Shown here one piece after another: positions 7,961 to 18,673 of a stretch of 64,000 nucleotides of DNA. The notes beneath the pieces are model-generated. The model searched no databases and was not told the origin of the DNA. It was given only the letters and a program-made list of their open reading frames with translations. Position numbers and translations under genes: made by a program. Position 1 is the first letter of the stretch; every line of letters begins with the position of its first letter. This DNA is from Stenotrophomonas sp. YIM B06876 (GTDB lineage: Bacteria > Pseudomonadota > Gammaproteobacteria > Xanthomonadales > Xanthomonadaceae), in NCBI RefSeq assembly GCF_030711595.1, contig NZ_JAUJUJ010000008.1:1-64000 (forward strand). The letters are read 5' to 3'.

Positions 7961-9751
7961 ATGAGTTCCTACAAAGCTCCCCTTTCCGACATCCGTTTCG
8001 CCCTGCACGACGTGCTCAAGGTCGAACCGCTGTTCGCCCGTCTTGGCTTCAGCGATGCCACCGCCGACGTGGTGGATGCCGTGCTTGAAGAGGCCGGGCG
8101 CTTCAGTGCCACCGTGCTGGCGCCGTTGAACAGCATCGGCGACGAGATTGGCTGCGTGCTCGACCAGGCCAGTGGCGAAGTCACCACCCCGCCCGGTTTC
8201 AAACAAGCCTATGCGCAGTTCGTCGACGGCGGCTGGACCGGCCTGACCGCGGCGCCGGAACACGGCGGCCAGGGCCTGCCGCATACGCTGGGGGTGCCGC
8301 TGAACGAAATGGTCAATGCCGCCAACCTGGCCTGGGGCAATTTCCCGCTGCTCTCGCATGGCGCGGTCGAAGCGCTGAAATACCATGGCGAAGCCTGGCA
8401 GCAGGAGGTCTTCCTCAAGCCACTGATCGAAGGCCGCTGGACCGGCACCATGTGCCTGACCGAACCCCACTGCGGCACCGACCTGGGTCTGCTCAAGACC
8501 CGCGCCGAGCCCAATGCCGATGGCAGCTATGCCATCACCGGCACCAAGATCTTCATCACCGCCGGCGAACACGACCTCACCGACAACATCGTGCACCTGG
8601 TGCTGGCCAAGCTACCCGACGCACCGGCCGGGGCCAAGGGCATCTCGCTGTTCGTGACTCCGAAATTCAAGGTCGACCGCGACGGCAAGGTAGGCGCGCG
8701 CAATGCGCTGCGCTGCGGTTCGATCGAACACAAGATGGGCATCAAGGGCTCGGTCACCTGCGTGATGAATTTCGACGGCGCCGAAGGGTATCTGGTCGGC
8801 CAGCCGCACAAGGGCCTGCAGGCGATGTTTACGATGATGAACACTGCCCACCTCGGTGTCGGCCTGCAGGGCATCGGACTGTCTGAGCGCGCCTACCAGA
8901 ACGCCCTCAAGTACGCCCGCGAGCGTCTGCAATCGCGTTCGCTGAGCGGGCCGAAGAATCCGGACAAACCGGCCGATCCGATCCTGGTCCACCCGGACGT
9001 GCGGCGCATGCTGCTCACGATCAAATCGCTGGTCGAAGGCAGCCGCCTGCTCGCACTGCACGCCGCCACCCTCATCGACATCGCCGGGCATGCCGAAGAT
9101 GCCGGCGAGCGCGAGCGCGCCGATACGCTGGTGAGCTTCCTGACCCCGATTTCCAAGGCCTGCCAGACCGAATGGGGTATCGAGAACACGTACAACGCGC
9201 TGCAGTGCTTCGGCGGCCACGGCTACATCCACGAACACGGCATGGAGCAGCTGGCGCGCGACGCCCGCATCACCACGCTGTATGAAGGCACCACCGGTAT
9301 CCAGGCGCTGGACCTGATCGGCCGCAAGACCGCCTCCAGCCAGGGCGCAGGGCTGAAGCTGTTCCTGGCCGAGATCGAAACCTTCCTCAAGGACAATGCC
9401 GACAACACTGCTGTGGCCGAGTTCCTGGCACCGCTGCAGGCCAAAGCCGAGGAATGGCGCAGGCTGACGATGGCAACCCTCAAGCGCGCCGCCGCCAATC
9501 CCGAGGAACTGGGCGCGGCCAGCTACGACTACCTGTTCTATTCGGGTTACGTGGTGCTGGCCTACTGGTGGGCCCGCAGCGTGGCCGCGGCCGATGCATC
9601 AACACACAGCGAAGACTTCAAACAGGGCAAACGCGAAACCGCCCGTTTCTACTTCGCCCGCGTGCTGCCGCGTACCCTGACCCACGCTGCCAACATCGAC
9701 GCCGGCGCCGATTCGTTGATGGCCATGAGCGACGCCCACTTCGGCGAATAA
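7961..9751 (+). CDS. Acyl-CoA dehydrogenase, large C-terminally extended type
   Basis: A 596-residue FAD enzyme that introduces a double bond in acyl-CoA during fatty acid or short-chain acyl-CoA breakdown. The N-terminal extension (about 1-75) matches the AcylCoA_DH_N domain, the middle holds MCLTEPHCGTDLGLLKTRAE (FAD/substrate region) and the C-terminal catalytic domain ends with TTLYEGTTGIQALDLIGRK; a further C-terminal helical domain follows. This layout is that of the group often annotated as 3-methylmercaptopropionyl-CoA dehydrogenase (DmdC-like), but the substrate is not readable. ATG at 7961 is preceded by a GAGG-type site. A strong hairpin follows. Confidence 0.9.
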   Translation: MSSYKAPLSDIRFALHDVLKVEPLFARLGFSDATADVVDAVLEEAGRFSATVLAPLNSIGDEIGCVLDQASGEVTTPPGFKQAYAQFVDGGWTGLTAAPEHGGQGLPHTLGVPLNEMVNAANLAWGNFPLLSHGAVEALKYHGEAWQQEVFLKPLIEGRWTGTMCLTEPHCGTDLGLLKTRAEPNADGSYAITGTKIFITAGEHDLTDNIVHLVLAKLPDAPAGAKGISLFVTPKFKVDRDGKVGARNALRCGSIEHKMGIKGSVTCVMNFDGAEGYLVGQPHKGLQAMFTMMNTAHLGVGLQGIGLSERAYQNALKYARERLQSRSLSGPKNPDKPADPILVHPDVRRMLLTIKSLVEGSRLLALHAATLIDIAGHAEDAGERERADTLVSFLTPISKACQTEWGIENTYNALQCFGGHGYIHEHGMEQLARDARITTLYEGTTGIQALDLIGRKTASSQGAGLKLFLAEIETFLKDNADNTAVAEFLAPLQAKAEEWRRLTMATLKRAAANPEELGAASYDYLFYSGYVVLAYWWARSVAAADASTHSEDFKQGKRETARFYFARVLPRTLTHAANIDAGADSLMAMSDAHFGE

Positions 9752-9757
9752 GTCCCA

Positions 9758-9785
9758 CACCGGGACGGGCCAGCCCGTCCCGGTG
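9758..9785 (+). terminator. Perfect 13-bp hairpin after the acyl-CoA dehydrogenase gene
   Basis: CACCGGGACGGGC and its exact complement are separated by only two bases. It lies 6 bases after the stop. No T tract follows, so it may act as a U-less terminator or an RNA 3' end protector. Confidence 0.55.
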
Positions 9786-9833
9786 CCGGTCGCGCTGGTT
9801 TACAAACGCCAGCCACATGCCCGAACGGTGCAG

Positions 9834-9863
9834 TTACACACGCCGCCAACATTCGGGTATAAG
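9834..9863 (+). promoter_or_regulatory. Promoter of the HNH endonuclease gene
   Basis: TTACAC (9834-9839) and TATAAG (9858-9863) are spaced by 18 bases. The predicted start point falls about 5 bases before the ATG at 9875, so the mRNA would be almost leaderless; no Shine-Dalgarno is visible. Confidence 0.4.
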
Positions 9864-9874
9864 CTGTTTTCCCG

Positions 9875-10534
9875 ATGGAGACAGACACAACCCCGCTGGG
9901 TCTGGTCGATACCGGAGCAGTTTCCGCTCCGGCGACGGAGTTTTCGCCTTCATTTCCGCTGCACCGCCTCGGCACCGTGCGACTGCTGTCCCTGGATGCG
10001 CATGGCCGGGTGCTGGACTGGATCAACTGGCAGGACGCGGCATGTCTTTACGCCCGCGGCGCGGTGGCCTGGACCCTCGGCGATCCCTGCCTGCATGTAC
10101 ACGGCGGTCTGTGCCGTCTCACCGGATTGCGAAGCGGGCTGGACCTGCATCCGATCATCGCTGCACGCGGACATGCGCGCTCACGCGCGGCCGACCCCAC
10201 TCCCAACCTGACCAATCCGGCGCTGTTCAACCGCGATGCGCAACTGTGCCTGTATTGCGGCCAGCAGTTCAGCCGCCCGCAGCTCACCCGCGACCATGTG
10301 CTGCCGCTGTCCAAGGGCGGCCTGGATATCTGGGAAAACGTCGTCAGCGCGTGTTTCCACTGCAACTCGCGCAAGAGCAACCGCACGCCCCAGCAAGCCA
10401 ACATGCCGTTGCTGGCCGTGCCGTACCGGCCGAGCTGGATCGAACACCTGATCCTGTCCAACCGCAACATCCTCGCCGACCAGATGGCCTTCCTGAAGGC
10501 GCAATTGCCAAAGCGCTCCAAGCTGCTGACCTGA
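9875..10534 (+). CDS. HNH endonuclease family protein
   Basis: A 219-residue protein with a zinc-bound HNH domain in its second half: a CLYC pair at 125-128, the RDHVLPLSKGG beta-beta-alpha core (Asp140, His141) and a second pair CFHC at 160-163 followed by NSRKSNRTP. The N-terminal 110 residues carry no motif I recognise. Chromosomal HNH proteins of this form are widespread and usually of unknown role; a restriction or DNA-repair nuclease is possible. No methylase or mobile element lies nearby, so it is not obviously part of a defence island. Confidence 0.85.
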   Translation: METDTTPLGLVDTGAVSAPATEFSPSFPLHRLGTVRLLSLDAHGRVLDWINWQDAACLYARGAVAWTLGDPCLHVHGGLCRLTGLRSGLDLHPIIAARGHARSRAADPTPNLTNPALFNRDAQLCLYCGQQFSRPQLTRDHVLPLSKGGLDIWENVVSACFHCNSRKSNRTPQQANMPLLAVPYRPSWIEHLILSNRNILADQMAFLKAQLPKRSKLLT

Positions 10535-10578
10535 ACCGGCGCTTCAGATTCAAAATTTCCCTCCTCATTCCGCGCTCA

Positions 10579-10637
10579 CAGCTGAACCGCTTTGCTTGCC
10601 CCACCCTGCAATGGCGGCGAAAATAGCGGTTCAGCTG
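10579..10637 (+). repeat. Perfect 13-bp inverted repeat in the dxs 5' region
   Basis: Arms at 10579-10591 (CAGCTGAACCGCT) and 10625-10637 (AGCGGTTCAGCTG) are exact complements separated by 33 bases. The right arm ends 13 bases before the dxs ATG, so folding in the mRNA would place a stem next to or over the ribosome-binding site. As DNA it could equally be a two-site operator. Confidence 0.85.
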
Positions 10638-10650
10638 AAGCACGAAGAAA

Positions 10651-12564
10651 ATGATCGACTCTGCCCGCTATCCACGCCTCGCGCGTATCCAGACGCCGGA
10701 TGACCTGCGTACGTTCGACGAAGCCGATCTGACCGCGGTTGCGGAGGAACTGCGTGCGTATCTGATCGAGTCGGTGGGCAAGAGTGGCGGCCATTTCGCC
10801 GCCGGTCTCGGCGTCATCGAATTGACCGTCGCCCTGCACTATCTCTACAACACGCCGGTGGACCAGCTGGTGTGGGATGTCGGCCACCAGACCTATCCGC
10901 ACAAGATCCTCACCGGACGCCGCGACCAGATCCATACGGTCAAGCAGAAGGATGGCGTGGCGCCGTTTCCCAAGCGCGAGGAAAGCGAATACGACACCTT
11001 CGGCGTCGGCCACTCTTCGACCTCGATCTCGGCCGCGGTGGGCATGGCCATCGCCCGCCAGCGCCAGGGCGATCAACGCAAGGTCGTGGCGGTGATCGGC
11101 GATGGCGCGATGACGGCCGGCATGGCCTTCGAAGCGCTGGCACACGCCGGCGGCATGGACGACGAGCCGGATGTGCTGGTCGTGCTCAACGACAACAACA
11201 TGTCGATTTCCGAAGCGGTCGGCGGCATGACCAAGATGCTCGGCCGCGCCACGGCCAGCCGCACGCTCAACGCGCTGCGCGAAGGCGGCAAGAAAATTCT
11301 TGGCGACAAGCGCAGCAGTCCGCCCGCGCGCTTCGTCAAACGCTGGGAAGAGCAGTGGAAGGGCATGTTCGTGCCCTCCACCGCGTTCGAGCAGATGGGC
11401 TTCCATTACACCGGCCCCATCGATGGCCACGACCTGCCGCTGCTGCTGTCCACGCTCAAGACCCTCAAGGGCAAGAAGGGACCGCACCTGCTGCACATCA
11501 TGACCACCAAGGGCAAAGGCTACGAGCCGGCCGAGGATGACCAGATCGGTTACCACGCCGTCGGCCCGTTCGATCCGAGCAAGGGCCTGCCAACCAAGAG
11601 CGCGCCGAAGAAACCGACCTATACCGACGTGTTCAGCGACTGGCTGTGCGACGCCGCTGCCGCCGAACCCCGGCTGCTGGCCATCACCCCGGCCATGCGC
11701 GAAGGCTCCGGGCTGGTGCGCTTCAGCAAGGAATATCCGCAACGTTATTTCGACGTCGCCATCGCCGAGCAGCATGCGGTGACGCTGGCCGCGGGCATGG
11801 CGACCCAGGGCGCAAAACCGGTGGTGGCGATCTATTCCACCTTCCTGCAACGCGCCTACGACCAGCTGGTCCATGACGTGGCGATCCAGGATCTGGACGT
11901 GCTGTTCGCGATCGACCGCGCTGGCGTGGTCGGCCCGGATGGCGCCACCCATGCCGGCAATCTCGATCTCAGCTTCCTGCGCTGCGTGCCGAACATGCTG
12001 GTCATGGCGCCGGCCGATGAAGCCGAGTGCCGGCAGATGCTCAGCACCGGCCTGCAACACGGCGGTCCGGCCGCAGTCCGCTATCCCCGTGGCAGTGGTA
12101 CCGGCGTGGACGCCGGCCGCGACCTGCAGACCTTGCCGATCGGCAAGGCGCAACTGCGCACCAATGGCTCGCGGATCGCGCTACTGGCATTTGGCTCCAC
12201 CGTGGCCGCGGCCGAACAGGTCGGTCGCGAGCTGGGCCTGACCGTGGTCAACATGCGCTTCATCAAACCCCTGGACCGCAGCCTGTTGCTTGATCTGGCC
12301 AAGCGTCACGAGGGTTTTGTCACCATTGAGGACAACGTGGTCGCCGGCGGCGCGGGTTCAGGCGTATCGGAGCTGCTCAACGCCGAAGCGGTCCTGATGC
12401 CGATACTGCACCTGGGCCTGCCCGATGCGTTCCAGCACCACGCCAGCCGCGAGGACCTGTTGGCGGAAGCCGGCATCGATGCCGCTGGCATCCGCCGCGC
12501 CGTACTTGCGCGCTGGCCGCTCCTGGTTGGCGACGCCAAAGCACCCGTCAGCGCCGCCGGCTGA
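10651..12564 (+). CDS. dxs: 1-deoxy-D-xylulose-5-phosphate synthase
   Basis: A 637-residue thiamine-diphosphate enzyme that condenses pyruvate and glyceraldehyde 3-phosphate, the first step of the non-mevalonate isoprenoid pathway. The thiamine-binding motif GDGAMTAG at 150-157 ends in NDN near 180-182; GGHF near 46-49 supplies an active-site His; the transketolase-type middle domain ([14 protein letters not shown]) and the C-terminal domain follow. Length and order match the family. ATG at 10651 is preceded by a GAAGAAAA stretch. The inverted repeat upstream suggests regulation. No other isoprenoid gene adjoins. Confidence 0.97.
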   Translation: MIDSARYPRLARIQTPDDLRTFDEADLTAVAEELRAYLIESVGKSGGHFAAGLGVIELTVALHYLYNTPVDQLVWDVGHQTYPHKILTGRRDQIHTVKQKDGVAPFPKREESEYDTFGVGHSSTSISAAVGMAIARQRQGDQRKVVAVIGDGAMTAGMAFEALAHAGGMDDEPDVLVVLNDNNMSISEAVGGMTKMLGRATASRTLNALREGGKKILGDKRSSPPARFVKRWEEQWKGMFVPSTAFEQMGFHYTGPIDGHDLPLLLSTLKTLKGKKGPHLLHIMTTKGKGYEPAEDDQIGYHAVGPFDPSKGLPTKSAPKKPTYTDVFSDWLCDAAAAEPRLLAITPAMREGSGLVRFSKEYPQRYFDVAIAEQHAVTLAAGMATQGAKPVVAIYSTFLQRAYDQLVHDVAIQDLDVLFAIDRAGVVGPDGATHAGNLDLSFLRCVPNMLVMAPADEAECRQMLSTGLQHGGPAAVRYPRGSGTGVDAGRDLQTLPIGKAQLRTNGSRIALLAFGSTVAAAEQVGRELGLTVVNMRFIKPLDRSLLLDLAKRHEGFVTIEDNVVAGGAGSGVSELLNAEAVLMPILHLGLPDAFQHHASREDLLAEAGIDAAGIRRAVLARWPLLVGDAKAPVSAAG

Positions 12565-12746
12565 GTACCGCCACCGCCGGCCGCGCTGCAGCGGGTCGAT
12601 TTCACGCCACGGGTATTTTCCTGTTGCCGCCGGCCATGCGATCAGGTTGCGCGGTGGAGCAGCCCGCTCCGCTTCAAACCAGGCACGACGGCCTGCGCAA
12701 CGCGCGACGTGCCTGTAGCGCACACGACCGAAAAACACAATGCAGT

Positions 12747-12769
12747 AACAACGGGGGGCATACGTTGTT
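12747..12769 (+). promoter_or_regulatory. AACAACG/CGTTGTT inverted repeat before the small protein gene
   Basis: A 7-bp perfect inverted repeat with a 9-base, G-rich centre lies 32 bases before the ATG at 12802. It may be an operator or a 5' leader hairpin. Confidence 0.45.
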
Positions 12770-12801
12770 GGAGCGGTGAGTCCATCGCAGTGGAGGACGA
12801 A

Positions 12802-12957
12802 ATGAGTGACACCAAGCACACCCCGAGCCAGCCGAAAAAGCCTGCGGCCAACGATCCCAAGCGCGAACAACATGGCCAGCAGCAACAGCAGGTAGAGCGC
12901 AAGGAACACGGCCACAAGGAGCAGCACTCGCCCGGCGCCGGCAAACAGCACAAATAA
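12802..12957 (+). CDS. Small disordered Lys/Gln/His-rich protein
   Basis: A 51-residue protein with no hydrophobic core, composed mostly of Lys, Gln, His, Glu, Pro and Gly, including a run of five Gln. It is certainly soluble and probably unfolded. A clear GGAGGA Shine-Dalgarno 4 bases before the ATG and a strong intrinsic terminator right behind the stop argue that it is a real, separately expressed gene. I do not recognise a family; a stress-related hydrophilic protein is a guess. Confidence 0.65.
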   Translation: MSDTKHTPSQPKKPAANDPKREQHGQQQQQVERKEHGHKEQHSPGAGKQHK

Positions 12958-12991
12958 TCCGTTCCCCCGCACTACAGCCGGAATACACAAG

Positions 12992-13018
12992 GGTCGCGCC
13001 GCCAGGCGCGGCCTTTTT
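12992..13018 (+). terminator. Intrinsic terminator of the small protein gene
   Basis: GGTCGCGCC and GGCGCGGCC form a 9-bp stem with one G-T pair and a GCCA loop, followed by five T. Confidence 0.85.
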
Positions 13019-13117
13019 CTTTGCGACCGGCGTGGCCGCCGAAAAACCCTCCATGCGCCCTGGCAAAGCACAGGACAGCAGTCACCAGATACGGGGGCTG
13101 CGCTGCCGGGCGCAATG

Positions 13118-13150
13118 AAAAAGGGCCCGCGCATCGCTGCGCAAGCCCTT
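13118..13150 (-). terminator. Intrinsic terminator of tRNA-Pro
   Basis: On the minus strand AGGG...GCGCA / TGCGC...CCCT is followed by five T, 16 bases after the tRNA. Confidence 0.75.
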
Positions 13151-13166
13151 GTTCCGTTGCAATTGT

Positions 13167-13243
13167 TGGTCGGGACGGCCGGATTTGAACCGACGACCCT
13201 CTGCCCCCCAGGCAGATGCGCTACCAGGCTGCGCTACGCCCCG
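13167..13243 (-). tRNA. tRNA-Pro (anticodon GGG)
   Basis: A 77-base cloverleaf with encoded CCA. The acceptor stem is CGGGGCG/CGTCCCG. The anticodon stem TCTGC/GCAGA encloses CTGGGGG, so the anticodon is GGG. The C1 of the acceptor end and GCGCAGCCTGG D-arm are typical of proline tRNA. Confidence 0.97.
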
Positions 13244-13258
13244 AACTTGAATTGCGTT

Positions 13259-13290
13259 CCGGTCACCATGGTGACCGGCCGGTGATTATA
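13259..13290 (-). promoter_or_regulatory. tRNA-Pro promoter with overlapping 20-bp palindrome
   Basis: On the minus strand a perfect -10 TATAAT occupies 13285-13290; no good -35 is seen. Immediately downstream a 20-base perfect palindrome (13259-13278, half-site CCGGTCACCA) covers the predicted start point and the early 5' leader. It may bind a dimeric regulator or form a leader hairpin that is removed during tRNA maturation. Confidence 0.55.
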
Positions 13291-13427
13291 ACGGGTTTGA
13301 TCGCGCAATGGACCAGCGGCGATGCAATTGCCTCACTGCTTCCAACGCCATCGCGCCACTCCACTACAGACACCATTGCTGCAGCCGTTGGCGGATTGCG
13401 CCGCGAACCTGCATGCAGCCTGCCGCC

Positions 13428-13784
13428 TCAGCGTCGCAGCAGTTGCAGCACTTCCTCCAGCTCCATCCGCACCTGGCGGATGATCTGGTTGCTGAGCGCG
13501 GACTCTTCCTTCGCGCCCTCGCCTTCCAGGCGCAGGCGCGCGCCCCCGATGGTATAGCCCTGCTCGTAGAGCAGACCGCGGATCTGCCGCACCATCAGCA
13601 CATCGTGGCGCTGGTAATAACGGCGGTTGCCGCGGCGCTTGGCCGGCTCAAGGCTGGGAAACTCGGTTTCCCAATAACGCAGCACATGCGGCTTGACGTC
13701 ACACAGCTCGCTGACTTCACCAATGGTGAAGTAGCGCTTCGCCGGAATCGGCGGAAGTTCGCGATTACTGCCCGGATCCAGCAT
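13428..13784 (-). CDS. MerR-family transcriptional regulator next to ihfA
   Basis: A 118-residue regulator. The winged helix-turn-helix of the MerR family spans about 17-85 ([23 protein letters not shown], then RRGNRRYY), followed by a short Leu-rich dimerisation helix ending [11 protein letters not shown]. There is no metal- or drug-binding C-terminal domain. The same small MerR gene sits behind ihfA in many gammaproteobacteria; its regulon is not defined by this sequence. Its start overlaps the ihfA end by 20 bases, so it is translated from the thrS-pheST-ihfA transcript. Confidence 0.9.
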   Translation of the reverse strand: MLDPGSNRELPPIPAKRYFTIGEVSELCDVKPHVLRYWETEFPSLEPAKRRGNRRYYQRHDVLMVRQIRGLLYEQGYTIGGARLRLEGEGAKEESALSNQIIRQVRMELEEVLQLLRR

Positions 13785-14064
13785 ATGCCTCCACCCGCTC
13801 CTTGAGCTTCTGGCCCGGACGGAAGGTGACCACCGTACGGGCGGAAATCGGAATTTCCTCGCCGGTCTTGGGATTGCGGCCCGGGCGCTGGTTCTTGCGC
13901 CGCAGGTCGAAATTGCCGAAGCCGGAAAGCTTCACCTGACGTCCCTGTTCCAATGCATCGCGCAACACATCGAAGAACGCGTCGACAAACTCCTTGGCTT
14001 CGCGCTTGTTCAGACCGACTTCGTCGAACAACCGGTCTGCCATCTCCGCCTTGGTCAATGCCAT
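13765..14064 (-). CDS. ihfA: Integration host factor subunit alpha
   Basis: A 99-residue HU/IHF-fold protein; the alpha subunit pairs with IhfB to bind and bend DNA. It has [33 protein letters not shown] helices at the start, the [26 protein letters not shown] segment of the DNA-binding arm, and [15 protein letters not shown] near the end. ATG at 14064 gives the standard length. It lies 22 bases behind pheT, the normal arrangement in gammaproteobacteria. Confidence 0.97.
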   Translation of the reverse strand: MALTKAEMADRLFDEVGLNKREAKEFVDAFFDVLRDALEQGRQVKLSGFGNFDLRRKNQRPGRNPKTGEEIPISARTVVTFRPGQKLKERVEAYAGSGQ

Positions 14065-14086
14065 GCCTGCCCCCTGTATCTCCGCC

Positions 14087-16468
14087 TCAACCTCGAATCC
14101 GCGCGCGATGTTCACGCTCGATGGCGGCCACCACTCCAGTCATCACGGCGTCCACGTCGTGGTCCGTCAGAGTGCGCGACTTGTCCTGCAAAATCAAGCC
14201 CATAGCGAGACTCTTGAAACCCGGCTCGACGCCCTGGCCGACATAACGATCGAACAGGATGACATCACGCAACAGCGGCCCGACCGACTGGCGGATGGTC
14301 GCGGACAGCGCCGCCCAGCTGACCTGTTCAGGCACCAGGAACGCCAGGTCGCGGCGAACCGAGGGAAACCGCGACAGCTCACCGGAATGCGGCAACGTGC
14401 GGGCCACCAGCGGCGCCAGATCCAGCTCGAACGCCAGCACATCGACATCGATCTCCAGCGCCCTGGCCAGACGCGGGTGCAACTGGCCGATCCAGCCAAT
14501 GCACAGACCTTCGCGATAGATATCGGCCGAACGCGCCGGATGGCCGAACGGGCGCTGCGCCGGACGGAATTCCAGCACCGCGGCAGACGCCAATGCCAGG
14601 GATTCCAGGTCGCCCTTGAGGTCATGGAAATCGACCTTGCGGGACGTCACGCCCCATTGCTGGGTCTGGGCATCACCGCACACCGCCGCCGCCACGCGCA
14701 GGGTCTCCAGCGGCGCAGGCTGGCCATCGCCTGCCTGCGCCTGGAACACACGCCCCAGCTCGAACAGGCGCACGCGTCCGGCTTGGCGCGCCACGTTGCG
14801 TCCCAGACCGGCCACCAGGCCCGGCAACAACTGCGGCCGCATCACCGCCAGTTCGGCCGACAGCGGGTTGGCCAGCGTCACCAGCGACTGCTCCAACTCC
14901 CACTGCGCAAGCAGGCCGGCGTCGACGAAAGCGAAATTGATCGTCTCCAGCATGTCGCGGGCCACCAGCTGGCGACGCACGCTCGCCTCGTCCAACCGGG
15001 TCTCGCTGGGCATCGCTATCCGCGCGGCCCCACCCGGCAGTGTGGTCGGAATGTTCTCGTAGCCATGGATGCGCGCCAACTCTTCAATCAGGTCTTCTTC
15101 GATGGCGATATCGAAACGACGGGGAGGCGCGGTGACCTGCCAACCCTCGGCGGACGCCACGACCTGCATGCCCAGCGCCCGCAGAATGCGCTCCACTTCG
15201 GCGTCGGCAATCGAAACCCCCAGCACCCGGCCGATACGGGCGCGTCGCAGCAGGATGGTCGCCGGCACCGGCAGATCGGCGGCCCGCACCGCTTCGGTCA
15301 CTGGCGCAGGCGTACCGCCGGCCAAGTCGATCACCAGCCGGGTGGCGTATTCAATGGCATCACGCGGCAGCGCCGGATCCACCCCGCGCTCGAAGCGGTG
15401 GCCGGCATCGGTATGCAGGCCGAACTTGCGGCCACGGCCCATGATCGCCGCCGGCGCGAAATGCGCCGCTTCCAGGAACACCGCCGTGGTGTCATCAGTG
15501 ACGCGGGTATCAAAGCCGCCCATCAAGCCGGCCAGGCCCACAGGACGATCGGCATCGGTGATGACCAGGAAGCTGTCATCCAGAGTGACGTCCCGACCAT
15601 CCAGCAATTTGAGGGTCTCGCTCGCACGCGAGCGCCGCACCCCGATCGCACCCTGCAACGTCGCCAGGTCGTAGGCGTGCATCGGCTGGCCCAGCTCCAG
15701 CATCACGTACTGGGTGATGTCCACCAGCAGCGAGACCGGACGCACGCCACTGCGGCGCAGGCGCTCGGCCATCCACAGCGGGGTCGCGGCGGCGGCGTTG
15801 ACGCCTTCGATCACCCGCCCGAGATAACGCGGCGCTTCGGCACCGGCATCGAGCTGGATCTGCAACTCGCGCGTGCCCACCGCCGGCACTGGCGTGGCCG
15901 CGAACGGCAACACTTCGCTGGAACAGGCGGCCGCCACATCGAAGGCAATGCCACGCACGCTGAAGCAGTCGGCGCGGTTCGGCGTCAGTTTGATCTCGAT
16001 ACTGGCGTCCGGCAGCCCCAGATATCCGACCAGCGTCTGGCCAACCGGCGCATCGGCGGGCAGCTCGAACAAGCCGGAAGCATCGCTGTCCAGCCCCAAT
16101 TCCCTGGCCGAGCACAGCATGCCGTTGGAGTCCACGCCGCGCAGCTTGGCCGGCTTGATCTTCAACTCGCCGATCTGCGCGCCGATCATCGCCAGCGGCG
16201 CAACCAGCCCCGGGCGTGCGTTCGGCGCACCACAGACGATCTGCAGCGGCTCGCCCTGCCCGGCATCGACCTGGCAGATCTGCAGCCGGTCGGCTTCGGG
16301 ATGACGCTCGGCGGAGAGGATCCGCGCCACCACCACGTGCTGCAGGCCCTCGCCCAGCGCGGTCACCTCTTCCACTTCCAACCCGATGGCGGTCAGGACC
16401 GCACTCAACTCATCGCGCGATGCGGTGGTGGGAACGTGGCTGCGCAGCCAGTTTTCGGAGAATTTCAT
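14087..16468 (-). CDS. pheT: Phenylalanine-tRNA ligase subunit beta
   Basis: A 793-residue beta subunit of the alpha2-beta2 synthetase that charges tRNA-Phe. It carries the N-terminal tRNA-binding EMAP-like domain (about 40-150), the B3/B4 editing domain, B5 domain, the catalytic-like core and a C-terminal ferredoxin-like anticodon-binding domain ([15 protein letters not shown] onward). Length fits the family. It lies 108 bases behind pheS on the same strand and before ihfA. Confidence 0.97.
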   Translation of the reverse strand: MKFSENWLRSHVPTTASRDELSAVLTAIGLEVEEVTALGEGLQHVVVARILSAERHPEADRLQICQVDAGQGEPLQIVCGAPNARPGLVAPLAMIGAQIGELKIKPAKLRGVDSNGMLCSARELGLDSDASGLFELPADAPVGQTLVGYLGLPDASIEIKLTPNRADCFSVRGIAFDVAAACSSEVLPFAATPVPAVGTRELQIQLDAGAEAPRYLGRVIEGVNAAAATPLWMAERLRRSGVRPVSLLVDITQYVMLELGQPMHAYDLATLQGAIGVRRSRASETLKLLDGRDVTLDDSFLVITDADRPVGLAGLMGGFDTRVTDDTTAVFLEAAHFAPAAIMGRGRKFGLHTDAGHRFERGVDPALPRDAIEYATRLVIDLAGGTPAPVTEAVRAADLPVPATILLRRARIGRVLGVSIADAEVERILRALGMQVVASAEGWQVTAPPRRFDIAIEEDLIEELARIHGYENIPTTLPGGAARIAMPSETRLDEASVRRQLVARDMLETINFAFVDAGLLAQWELEQSLVTLANPLSAELAVMRPQLLPGLVAGLGRNVARQAGRVRLFELGRVFQAQAGDGQPAPLETLRVAAAVCGDAQTQQWGVTSRKVDFHDLKGDLESLALASAAVLEFRPAQRPFGHPARSADIYREGLCIGWIGQLHPRLARALEIDVDVLAFELDLAPLVARTLPHSGELSRFPSVRRDLAFLVPEQVSWAALSATIRQSVGPLLRDVILFDRYVGQGVEPGFKSLAMGLILQDKSRTLTDHDVDAVMTGVVAAIEREHRARIRG

Positions 16469-16576
16469 CGATTGTCACCTCGGGCGAGCCGATCGCCCGC
16501 CATTGCCTTCTGTCATTGTCCGCGCCGCCAGCGCCACGCGCCCGGGGCCACGCATCCCGATGTATCGTGCGGCCGC

Positions 16577-18126
<1,550 letters not shown>

Positions 18127-18136
18127 GGTTCAGTCC

Positions 18137-18334
18137 TCAGAGGTAGGGAAGCATACGGTCCAGACGGCCTGCGTCTTCTGCGCGGACGTGATTCGTCTGA
18201 CGCAGGTTCCGCTTCCGCTTGGTCGCTTTCTTCGTGAGGATGTGGCTACGGTTGGCGTGGCCGCACTTGTACTTCCCGGAGGCGGTCTTGCGGAAACGCT
18301 TGGCCGCCGCCCGGTTGGTCTTGATCTTGGGCAT
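18137..18334 (-). CDS. rpmI: 50S ribosomal protein L35
   Basis: A 65-residue basic ribosomal protein: [21 protein letters not shown] at the start and [15 protein letters not shown] in the middle are diagnostic. Start ATG at 18334 fits the family; the longer in-frame ORF upstream is the non-coding gap. It is the first gene of a ribosomal pair with rplT. Confidence 0.98.
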
Positions 18335-18471
18335 TGCTATGTCCTTGATGGTGTTTTTTTTACTGACCAGGGCGGTGGCATTGCCACACTTTCCGTCCGT
18401 GCCCTTGCCTGCTTGTAAGCCCCGGATCCCTGGAGGATCGAGGCAGGTCCTGTTGAAACTCAAACAACAAA

Positions 18472-18520
18472 CCCGGAAAACCGGGCCGCCTATTATGCCT
18501 GCGGCCACACCACCTTGCAA
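18472..18520 (-). promoter_or_regulatory. Internal promoter and 5' stem-loop before rpmI-rplT
   Basis: Within the 339-base gap between infC and rpmI, the minus strand has TTGCAA (18515-18520) and CATAAT (18492-18497) 17 bases apart. The predicted start falls at a CCCGG/CCGGG hairpin with a TTTT loop (18472-18485), which would sit at the very 5' end of the transcript. The remaining ~140-base leader to rpmI could hold the L20-binding autoregulatory site known from E. coli, but I cannot demonstrate that structure. I see no gene in the gap. Confidence 0.45.
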
Positions 18521-18673
18521 TCATCGGCGCCAAAAGGCATCACCGAGGTCACGGGGCGGCTACCGCTGCCAACAGGGAAATGGAAAAGGCGCTGAAACAC
18601 CCTTTTCCGCGAAGCCGGCCCGGACGCGGGACGCCGGGCGGCTGCGAAGCGGCGGCACGGCGCCGCACAGACT

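Noticed and set aside
9875..10534. Restriction-modification or other defence system around the HNH gene
   Set aside because: No methyltransferase or specificity partner; neighbours are an acyl-CoA dehydrogenase and dxs.
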